Under the pieces are notes generated by a model. It saw only the letters and a list, made by a program, of their open reading frames with translations, searched no databases and had not been told where the DNA came from. DNA of 64,000 nucleotides, from positions 1 to 64,000 of the forward strand of contig JASANG010000076.1 of the NCBI GenBank assembly GCA_030248215.1. The letters run 5' to 3'. A program made the position numbers and the translations under genes. This document shows, piece by piece, positions 21,601-33,600 of this stretch. Within the stretch, counting starts at the first letter, position 1; each line of letters begins with the position of its first letter. This stretch comes from Enoplolaimus lenunculus (lineage: Eukaryota > Nematoda > Enoplea > Enoplida > Thoracostomopsidae).

Positions 21601-24600
21601 CGCTGTCAAACGTTGGAGTGCGTTCCATGGCAGTGACGGCAGTTGTTAAAAATGCAGGATTTCCAAGCAACAACGAATCAAATTGACTTAACGCAGCGCC
21701 TTGATACTGATTCGAATTGAAACCGTTTGACTGTAAAGAACGAAATAAAAAATGTAAAGATATTTCACGAAAAATCAACAAGAACGTGAAAATGGAAATT
21801 AGAGACACAAGGAAGAAAATCATTTTAAACAGGCTTTAGAGTAACATTGTACAATTTATATAGGTCTGCTCGGGCGACGCTGGGTTTATACATACGGTAG
21901 TTAGGCGCAAATTAAAGTTTTGGAAATGTTAATCGAATTACAAAGGAAACTCTGCGTTTTTACCTGTTGCCAGCTGATTGCAGTTGTATGCTCGTCGTTA
22001 AATAGCATTTTTGAAGCGTAATCTCGACGAGACAGAAACGGTATTCCTAGCGCAACCACATCAGAAGTCAAATCAGACATATCGGTTTGTAATTCGGCAA
22101 ATGCTTAAAAATAATAACTCAAAGTAGCGGTTTCATTTCAAATCCTTTGCAGATAAATGAAACACATCCGAAATAATAGCTATTCTCAATGCATACTGTC
22201 TCAATTTGCATACGTAACGTAAACAAAAATGATGCGTTTCCAAACGTTGCTGAATTTATTGAAACTTGTACTGTGAATGCTGTTCAAGGTAGACTTGTGA
22301 ATACGAGTTCATAAACTTAGCTTCTACCTGGATGAATTTAGCACAATTCGACGCCTGATAACTTGTCACCCGACAGCGTTTTATGCCTAAGCCAAACATA
22401 ATTTTAAGCGTAATCCTAAGCTTGAGCCTAAGCGTAATGATGACCAACACATTATTCATGTTGGTTAACGAGTTGTCGGACGGCGAATTGTCGTGATACC
22501 TTACCACGATTCTATTTTGAAATAATAAATTTTTAGTTTTCAAACAATTATCTTCGGTACCATGTTATCAGGTAGAGTCGGTTACTTGAATCAAAAATCA
22601 CGAAACCGAAAAAACATTTCACCTTGTTTACACTCCGATCGGACATTGCTTTCCAATGTATCCATTTGTAGTTGAATCCGTTTGTACTCTTTTTCAGCTT
22701 GAAACGACTTTCGACGCCACACAACTCCGATTACAACAAGCGTGATTGCCAGTATTGCAATACCACACGCGACAACTCCGCTTACAAGAGGGACTGACAA
22801 GCGTTCGTTGGCTGCAGCAACGGACCAATCATAAACGAGTTTGCCAGGACGAAATTTGAGATGACCAATTAAAATCTGAAACAAGAAAACAAAGTTTACA
22901 GATGTGACTGCGTCCACAGGCGTCAGATGGCTACAGAAAGCCATTTACATTTGATAGTCGGCATACTTCTTGCCTCATGTAGGGGCATCTTAAAAAATGC
23001 ACGGAAATATGGTTCGAAAACTTAGAGATTGAGAGGAGATTTTAATTAGTAATATCGTTGTTCGGAAGTCAGGAATGCGGATTCATGGATCCTTATTATA
23101 GCGGATTATTTGCTAAGCAGCACGCTTTAAAAACTTGCTAAACTTCAAAGCACAAAAGTATCCCTTGCCGAATCTACAACAATTCGACCCCCGACAACTT
23201 GCCGCTCAACAGTGTCCTAAATCCTATGAATAAAATACTAACAGTATTATCGTAACAGTAATCCTAATCCTAAGCCTAAGCCTAACCATAATGATGGGCG
23301 ACGAATTGTCAAGTCGATGAAATTTTGGATTACAAGTTATCGGGCGACGAATTGTCGTGATACCTCATTTTGCCACTGGAAAACGCTAAATTCGACCAGC
23401 GCTATGCCACAAACCATGAACTTTCTTAAACAGTTACGTTATGTTCAACCGTGAAAATATTTGCTAAACGCGTTTTAAAAATTGCTAAATTTCGCAACAT
23501 AAAAAGTATATCCTTTGCCACCGAAAACCGCTGAATTCACACACTGTTTCATGCTGTAAAACGCTGAACCTACCGTAACGTCAGGTTCAACCACAGCATT
23601 CTGGTATTCTTGAGGTCTCGAGCCAAGATGAGCAACGGACCGTGGGCGTCTCGGTGGAGGCAAACAAACCAATTGATTCATCGCCAACAGCGTAACGTTA
23701 CAGCGTTCTTGACCAATTGTTACTTGAACGTCGGCAGGATCTGATGATAGTTTGAGCATTGATCCCTGAAACATTATTTGTTATGATTTCAATATGAATT
23801 TTAATGGTTTTTTATCAGAAAACGCACTTTAAAACAATGACATTTTTGTGTTTTTATCAGTTTATTTGGGCTGATTCATTGACCGGTGTGTAATTTATTC
23901 TTTAAAATTACATAGCTAAACTAAGTATATTCTTAAATTATACAGCACCTACTACCAGTTGGTGATAGATCTTGTAACGTTCGAACCAGCGTACGATGAC
24001 GTTTTAAATTCAGCACAATTTTCGCATTTGCTACGTCCTACTACTGTACAAATTTTGAGATCCGCAATTGCAGAGGTTCGTCAGTTTGAAAACCTATCAA
24101 TGACTAGTGATAAATGCTATTCGCATTTGAGAATACGGGCCCTAGAATCTATTTCGGTTTGACGTTGTTATACTTTGCCTGAGCAATATGTTAGACACCA
24201 CTTGCCAATGCGAAAAAGTCATGAGATTCTTCAATCTGAATTATAACACCTATTATTTACATTGTGTAGTATAAATTGCAAATAGTTTGCTTAGATTTCA
24301 TGTGACTCTTGAACAAAGTAAAAGAAACAAGTCAAAATTTTAACGAACCTCAATAATAAGCGGCTCGCCTCGGTACCAAACTTCGCCATTATCAAACGGA
24401 AAAAATACCGGATCTGGAGTCACGTGTACTCGAAACTGTCGGCTTAAATCGCGTAACTCTTTTACCGCGTCCATTTCAAAACCAACCCCCAACGTTTCGT
24501 ATTCTCCAAGATCAACAACTGCTTCGCTTTGTGGCAACGCGTTGTTTTGCGATTGTTTTGAATCTGTCGGATCTTTATCAAGATAGATCATTTCGCTACG

Positions 24601-27600
24601 TGGAAAACCGTTGTTGTCATGGTTACCACCACCAAGATAGATCATTTCGTTGCTGTTGTCTGATTGGTCAGAGTTGTACGAGTCATATTTGCTATACTGC
24701 CATTGGTCCCTTGAATATGATGCTTCTTCTTGATTGGTTAAATATGCTGCGTCTCGCTTTGATCGCGACCGACCAATAAAATCACGTACAACGTTCGGTG
24801 TCGGACAAATTAACAATGTATCGTTGCGTCGATGACATAGCTAAATGCATTGAAATTAGTTTTAATAACAACAACCCTCTGTTATGCTTTATCTGCACAG
24901 CAAAATTTATTTTGTCGCGCCCTTGGGCAATGACTCTTGCTTTCGATCGCGGTACTTATCAAAGCAATTTTGTCTGTTTTCAGATTCATTAATTTATTAA
25001 AAACTTGGGATACCAACCACATCTGTAAAAACATTTCTATCATTCCCAAAATATTGTGAAGCATACCTGATGTCGACAGGCAAGCTGTGTCAACACTGTG
25101 TCGAAAAACCTTTAGTAAATATCACGGCGTTTATTATACCTAATGAGCAGTGTATTCACAACGAGTAGGCTTAGCCCTTTCACTCATAGAGTATACTACC
25201 AGTCGTAGTGGGACTACATTTATTGGGCGAAGCTCGAACACACGTAAGTAATTAAGGTAATATGCAAATTAGTTATTAGCTAACTATTCATTTAACGGTT
25301 TTGGAGGTTTGTAAGCAATTTTCTCAGATTTCTCGCACCCAAAAACCCTTCAGCCACCCTATAATTTTTGGAATAATTTAAAAGGTCCTAATTTTGTCTT
25401 GTCAATTAAGCTAATATGCAAATTAACTATTAGCTAACTATTCAATTATCGGTGTTGGAGGTTTGTAAACAATTTATTCAGATTCCTCGCACCCAAAAAC
25501 CTTCAGTGAACCCTAAAAATTATTGAACTAATTTAAAAAGTCATAGTTTTGCCTAGTTAATTAAGCTAATATGCAAATTAGTTATTAGCTAACTGTTCAA
25601 TTATCGGTTTTGGATGTTTGTAAACTATTTATTCAAATTCCATGCACCTAAAAAACCCTTTAGTGCTGAAATTATATTGCTTTTAACCTTAATAATTAGT
25701 GAAATATTGTAAAAAGTCCTAATTTAGGCTTATAACCTATACTAATATACAAATTATCTATTAGCGAACTGCTCAATCATCGGTTTTTGAGGTTTGTAAA
25801 CAGTGCGAGCTTAACACCCCAGGATAATTGGCTTTCAAACAAAAAAAAGTTTATCAAAATCGGTTCAGCCGTTCCTGAGATTCTTTTCGAACGGACAGAC
25901 GGGCGGACGGACATCCACCTTTCGACCCCCAAGTACAAAACATAAAACGCTTCGCGAAACTCCGAGCTTTGCTCGGAGTTTCGCTTCGCTCAATGAGCAA
26001 CTAAATACAATAATGTACGAGCAATACTCACACCCGTGATTAGTGTTTAACATTTATAACATATATGCACAGTGCAAAATCTCCACAAGACGTGAGAGCC
26101 TACTCAGTCTCGAGCGTCAAGTTCCTATAGCTCAGTGGTTATCGTATACGCCTCCCACCCGTGACACTGGGGATCGAATCTTACCTTGAAATTACATCTC
26201 ATATGAAATTGAAAATATTCATGTAAGAAAGGGTTAATAAAAAAATTCTTACTTAGTATCTTTAGACTTAGTTTTAATATTTCCGCTGGAATTCAAAATA
26301 TTGCATACCTCTGGTCCATACACATCACCGTTCAACGTTATAAGCATCATTCGTGGCGATTGTACACCGTTAAATCCAATTCCTTGTACATTTAGCCGTC
26401 GGCCACCGCTAAAATTAAAAAATTAAAATCGCTATATCAGGAATACGTTTCGATTTTAAAGCCTAATTATGTAATACAAATTCTGTTAAAATAGCTAAAT
26501 CATGAACAAACTGTAGGCGAGCGGTGGCAGCTGGCGGCGCGCGGCGAGTATAACGCAACCTTTATAATGACATATTGCGCCTATGAATAGAACAACTCTT
26601 GAATACGATCAGATACTAAGCGTTTCTTAGGAAAAGGCTTAAGCTTAGGCTCAGTCTTTATCTTCAGCTTAAGTTTAAGCTGACGCTTAAGCGTTTTAAA
26701 CTTTAGGTCGAAAACTCAGAATCTCGCTCACCCTTTAAAACCTCTAAGTTTTATATCAGATCTGTTCTGTCATTATCTAGCAGACTGGGCCTATGTTACT
26801 TTCAGAGCTCATAACTATAGACTAAGCATATTCCCAAATCTAAACACTGAAGAAAGTGTAAACCTAAGCCTTCGCAAAAAAATATGATCTAACATCTGAA
26901 CCTACTCTTTTGCAGTGTCACCAAAAACAAGACGGCCCTAAAAGTAAGACCGATAATACTTTAAGGGTCGTCCAGGTTTCTGGCGGGTCTATAAAAGAGT
27001 AGGTTTAGATTCTAGATTACATTTTTTGCGTAGATTTAGGCTTAGGCTTAGGCTTAGTGTTTAGGAACACATTTTTGAAACGCGTACGCTTAGGCTTAGA
27101 CTTAGGAATACGCTTAATCTACTATTGCGCTCCTAAAAGTATGACCAAAACCAACATGGGCCACACATTGAATATACCTTTGAAATGTTGCGGTCGGGTA
27201 AATTCTGGTAACAATAGGGTCTGGTAGGTACAAATATGGTGACCCGATCAGGGTTTGCTTGAAATTATCCAGTTGAACAGTTAACGTCGGCACTGTTGCG
27301 TTTGCGTGAGCACCACGGCCAGTGACACAAGTTAGCTCTCGGTCTTTTATGCTGTCCCTAAAAGGTATTTGGTTACACTAATCAATATTGTTTCTTGCGT
27401 ATGGAATAATTACATAGCAAATACTTGGATGATCAAGTAAAAGATGTCAAACTTTGACACCAAGATTTAGCACTAAAATTGTTTGGTTTCTGTCTTGGTT
27501 CGCTCGCGTGTTATTTTTTTCAATATATATCGTACGGCTAACACCAGTAGAAATTTTTGAATCCGCCACTAGCAAATACACACCAATCTGACACAGTTTA

Positions 27601-30600
27601 AAATAGTGAAAATACAGCTCAAATAAGCTTTTTATCATTCTTAATGTTTTTATTGTACATGTCGCAGTGTCAGAAAATGTTTATTAAACTGTGCCTATAC
27701 ATATTACGGTCCAAATCTATATTATATTACAGCTGCAATGCCCCACATACGTATTTCGGCAACTTTCCAGCATTATACTTTACAATATTTGGTTTGAACA
27801 AAAAATTTGATTTTTCAGTTTTATGAAAAGAAAATTAGCATGCAGATTGTCGTGCATTCACTTTTGCGCATTGTGCAAATCCCGGTTGACCAGAATATGT
27901 ACATGCATTTGGCTTTTCACTCGTTTTGCTCGCAAGATTTCTTTCACTATACCCTGCGCCCCTGTCAGAAATTTATTGATCCTTCAGTGATTCTACACCG
28001 CTGTCTGTATTAGTCTTAAGCGCTCTTGTACCTTTGATGGCAGTAAAAAATTTTAAACATCGGTTAACTTCAGCTTGCGAAGCGCAGCTGAATGTTTTTA
28101 TCGAAATCAGAACTCATTTTGAATCGTAATTCTAATCAGAATCGGAATTTCGGTTTCAACCAGGTGAAACTTTGAATTGAATTGTGCTCTGTAATGACTA
28201 AGTCAAACTACTAAATTATCCAAAAATAAACGAACCGATCAACTTCACAAGGCACAGTTCCAAGCACAACCGACACGTTTGTGGCAGCAGTGAAGTAGTT
28301 TCCGGCCACTCGAAGTCTTGTTCCACCGGATACTGGACCAAATTTTGGGGTAAACGAAAATACGGCTGGTTCCTAAAACAATAAAACGTAATTACAGTTA
28401 CCTAATAATTAATACGCAAATACAACAAACAAGTCGAAAAATTTGTCAAAATAAAGCATTACTTTCACACCAAAACCAGCTTCAAATAGCGATATATTGT
28501 TTGTTTTCAGTAAAACTGACTTGCTCTGAAACATTTCGGTTCATTGCGATGCCCATTATATTTTTGTGAGTTTAATAAAGTTTATGCGGGTAATCATTAG
28601 GAATAAATGTCGGCGTTTGTTCAATCATTATTTTACCTGAATTACGGCTACAATTATTGTTTTCATTTATTTTGAAAAATTTTGCTAACGATATTTCAAT
28701 TTTACACTATACATTTTGTAAGTATATGAAAAACTGAAAATATTAAAAAAATAACTGTTCACTTGCAGATCAGAATCAAGGCAATATCCGCAAGCAATTT
28801 AACTCAAAATTATCACTTATTTGTCTTTAAAAGCTATATATTTAAGACTAGAATACAATTCAAATTACAATACTCAACTTACCACAAATGTGAAATTTTG
28901 TTTCGACACTGCTCGACGGCTTCCTGGACGCACCAGTACAGTGACGGCATCAGTGTTTTTGTATAAGCTCGAATTTGTGACACAAACAATTCTGAAATAG
29001 TAAAAAAGAATAAAAATATACAGTTTTACCTCAAAGTACAAAAATAAAAAACTTTTAATTGAAATTCAAACAAAGTAAAATCTGCTCTGATCGGCACAGT
29101 TTTGAGCAATATTGGAAACTGAAATTGGTGTATATATTTTGTAAAGATTTGTTTTCAGGTAGTAGCTACTAGCAGTATTTCAGATATTAAACACAAACTT
29201 TACGTAGCACTGAAAATAGGCCGGTAACCACGGGCGTCCACACGGGGGCATTTGAGAGGCCGTGAACCCAAAATTTTGCTGGTGCCCCCAAATTGAGTCA
29301 GACTAAATGCAAACAATCTTGAGTTGCAATTATAGGGGCGCCCCAAAATTATTCGGTCCCCCCGAAACATAATTTTAATTTTCTGCGAACGCCACAGCCG
29401 ATAACCGGATGGCAGCCTGGGGGACTGATTCCTACTGGAACAAATTCAAGTTCTCTAGGTGTCAAAATCACTGTTAAGTGTTGTAAAATACCTGCAAGCA
29501 TTTCCTAAATTATTTTCTTAGTCTCGTAATACAAGCAGCTTGAGCTGGCATCGGGCCAAACTAAAAATTCCAACACATTTAAACACAATAGAAATGAAAA
29601 TAGATTATATTTACCTTCTCGATACCTTATACTCGACAACAGTACATGGAGTGCCAGCTACGAAAACACGCCCTTCAACGTCTTCTCGCGTAGTACCAAG
29701 ATCGGTGCCACGGATTGTCACATAAGTTCCGCCCTCTTTTGGTCCTTTGAGCGGAAAAATCTAAACAAAATAAATGTGGAAATCAAATTGAAATATACCG
29801 ACCTGTATACTTGTATCACAATGGCGCACAACCCCGCAGAACAATGAAATGAAGCCTAAAAGTTTGACAAAACTAAACAGAAGTAAATGTAGACATAATG
29901 ATTTAGACTTGTTTGACTCATAAACGTCGATACAATCCGACCTACTCATGGGGACCTGGGTACCCAGAGTGCCTGTAGTCAACTCTGATCAGACATGAGA
30001 GAAAATCTTGCGCCGTTGGCACAATTTAGGTCGATCATCCTGTTGTTCACGCTCATTTGGTATCTCGCTCGATTCGCTCGCGAGTACCCATCCTCTACCC
30101 TCGTGTTTGCTTTTGCCTTGGAACTCAAACTTTTTTTGTCAAAAAGTTACATAAATGATATAGCTTTCAACAAAGCTTGCAGACCCGAGTAGAATGGTGG
30201 TACGTTCCATAATCTGACAATGTGTTACCGAGTTATGGTCAAATTATACATTTGGCACGTTGCCAGCGATTTGCAAAGGCGCCAAATCACTTTATTAACC
30301 AAAACTCGTTGGCTAATCGTGTATGATTGCGGAAAATTTAACACCGTTGCACTGAGCTTCGCATGTCACTACGAATGATATATAATTTGTCAACTTTTAC
30401 ACTAATTTATTTCAGTCTCGAGAAATTTTGACGAAGAAAATCAAATTTTTCAAAAGTTACAATTTGAGTGCGAAACGATCAGGTGAGTTCTTGAGCTCAA
30501 ATGTGCAAAAAAATTTCGGATTCCAATCATTTCTGGCTAAGACCAGTTGAAGGTGGGATAACGGAAAAGTCCCAATTTTGCTACCATATATTTAGGAGGT

Positions 30601-33600
30601 TATTCGGAGGCCTGTCAAATGCTTGCAGCCCTTAAACAATGACGACTTGAGTAGCATAGTAAACCAAAATTCGCGAGGGCATCGAATGGAGAAGCCAGAC
30701 GTATTCCAAAACTACGGCTATTTTTGTTTGAAATGGTTGAGGCCTCTCAAGGGGCGATGGATCCAAATGAAGGGCGTCGTTTGATGTTTTCGAAATGTTT
30801 TAGTTAGTGCGGCAAGGATACCTGTGGGACACGCCCTAAAAGTGTCTATAAATTTACCGAAGATATCACAGGATCAGGGCACGCATCAACTCCGCTGGAG
30901 TGACCCGCGAGTGACATTACAGGAGGGCACGATTGCTGATACCGACACGCGTTCGCACACCATGCGCATTGTCGTGTTGTCGATAGGGAAACACATTGAG
31001 AACAATCACTAGCGAGCGATGAACATTTGTACAGTTGAACTGAAAAAAAGTTTCACCATTGCACACACCAGTGTAGGTTTATTGGGTTAAGTAGCAGCCG
31101 CCTACCCTTAGCACCTATAATCTCCCGATGTTTCAACAGAATCCGAGCGAGAGGATATCCCGAGCTCGGGGCAGGTATCGTCAAATGGGACCCACACTTG
31201 ACAGCTGTGTATCCACGGAGTCCCAGGATCGGAGACTATTTTTCTCAACTTCGATCACATTGGTATCGTTACAACCAGGGATGGGAGTGTCGGTCTCGGC
31301 AAGTCTCGGTATACAGCTGGTCTCAGTTTTCGGTATTGAGAAATGAAAAAATCCCGGTCTCGGCAAGTCTCGCTATTTGACAGGTCTGAACCTCGGGTTT
31401 GTATAGCACAAATAAACTTTATGACCAACGGGCATTAGGTCCACAACTCTAGGTTTAATGTTTTGTGGACAGCCCTCACCTTTAACTTTGTCGATCACCA
31501 AATTGTTATTGATTACCAATGCCAACTGAACGGTGTGTGTCCCTTTGTCTCCAGTGTATTTGTACTGAAAACAAACCAAATACGGCATACTGCTATATTC
31601 GGAATCGGAACGTCCATGGCAAGGGCGCATTATTAGAGGAAGGTTCAAGAAAATGTATGCCCTGTGGAAATTTCTAGAGACACAAAAAACGACGTACAAC
31701 AGTCCTAGGAATTTCCAAGAATTCTTACGTCACAAAATTTTTCTTTTTGCATCAAGTTACCCCCTCCCGAAAGGAAATGTTTTCAAAGTCGTTGGCCAGT
31801 AGCCTAAAACCAACCGCTCTACTGCTTCACCTAAACCCAAAACCTAAGCCTAAAGATAACGTTTCGTTTGTAAATTTGAATAGGCTCAAAAGTTCGTTGT
31901 TGCAATGCGCCGAAACCTAAGCGTCACATCTGATCCATGATACATTTTAACCCGACAATAAAATTCGCTACCGCATATCCTTCGCAGTCGACGCTGTTTC
32001 CATCTCGACTTAGAGTTGCTTTGCGTCGAACGTTTTGTCCGTTTAGTCGAATCACGCAATTTAGTTGATTATTGGCAGTCTAAAATACGGTAAAAACAAA
32101 TATTTGTCTCGTTTGACCGTTCCTAAAATTTTGCTGTTGGTATGAAATGTTTTACTTTCGTAAGTAGAGTCCGAATGGAAGCGAAGATTTCTGCGAGCGA
32201 GAAAATTTTGTTGACATCTATGCGAGAAGTTTGTTTTAACGGGTAGAAAAGTGTCATATTTCTAGTCTGCTTTGTATACGTCCCTGGACGTGGGCATTGT
32301 GGACACTTGTTTGGAAAATGGGAAAAACTATGTTTACGTCAACCGAATTAAATTTCTGGGTTGAAAATACTGTTTTTGAGTTTTAATACGGTATTGATGT
32401 AAATGCAGTGCCGCAGCAGGCAGGGGTGGAGACTTCTCCCAAATTCCATGGTGGGGGCCTCAAACTCGCAAGCGAATCGAGCGAGACGCCAGGCGCATTT
32501 TAAAACTTAAGCTGTTTTTATTTCAACCGGTTAGTGTGGGGGCACCTTTAGCGGTGGGGGCCACCCAAATGGGTGGTATGGGGGGCGGCTGACTCCGGCC
32601 CTGTCTAAATGATACCTTCGTGTGCAAAACCGTAATTACATAGCTAAGTTTTAGTTTTCAAAATCTATTAATGGATAAAATGAAGTTAATGCAGGCCGCA
32701 AGGTGCTTACAAGAGCGATGTTGTACTGTGTCTTCAAAAACAATAGAAAAAATGATAAAAAATTGATATACAGACTTTCCAACACTGTAAATTTCAGTGA
32801 GTTGATTTCAACTCAGAATGAGTTGAATCACTCAGTCTGAGTTAGGACTATGAGAACTCAGAATTTTGAGTTGATTCAATTAATTTTGAGTTAATTAACC
32901 AACTCACCCAGAGTCAATTCAACTCAGAGTGAAAATCAACTCAAGTCAGAGTGAGTTTATGTTTACTGATATTAATTTAGAAATAACCAACTCGCTAGTT
33001 GAATTGACTAATCAACTCATTGGTATTTACAGTGTAAAGATAAATTTGAATCTCAAAAGCCAAAACACTTTTATATTAATAAAAACCCTACGTTTAAATT
33101 TTGAAATATGAAACTAAGTTCGAAGCAACAACTTACTACAATTCGATCAAAATTCGAAACTGGCAATCGTAACGGGGTTACATATCCACTTGGTAGCGTA
33201 ACTTCGTGGCCAGACGAGCCGCGTCCTCTTGAGACTGCACTGGATATTCGGCGAATTTGTGGACACTGGTCACTCGCAGAAACAACAAAATTAGCAGTGG
33301 ACGATGATGTACCCTGAAAATATGATTTATTCCATAAAACCCTTATAGCTGAACCGATCTATAGATGTTGCACCTATACGGTCCGAGCGACCCCACTTCG
33401 AAGTTTTGTCCAAAGTTAACGACCACGTAGGGAATCGAACCTCGGCACCCTTGCACTCGAGTCGAGCATGCTACCAGTACACCACGTGGTTGATTGCAAC
33501 AACTGCATATATTCTGGTATATGTGCACATGTATGGCAATCTACGCTTTACATACACTTACCATTCACATACCGGTAATGTTATATCGTCATTTCTAAAC

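Noticed and set aside
25065-25110. A possible micro-exon between plexin exons 18 and 19
   Set aside because: Joining exons 18 and 19 directly keeps the frame and gives the expected length around the conserved cysteine and CPTP; the extra piece adds nothing.
26130-26195. A tRNA gene on the plus strand
   Set aside because: A and B boxes are present but stems fail, and three related copies carry the same upstream body, which marks a SINE.
29761-29982. A cysteine-bearing open frame ([11 protein letters not shown]) as the missing plexin PSI3 exon
   Set aside because: Phase was compatible, but the true PSI3 exon with CxxC and CAWC motifs was found at 30858-31039 and joins exon 14 in frame with the expected CPDP...IFP sequence.
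33421-33492. A functional tRNA gene on the minus strand
   Set aside because: The acceptor stem pairs, but the T and anticodon stems do not and no anticodon loop can be placed.
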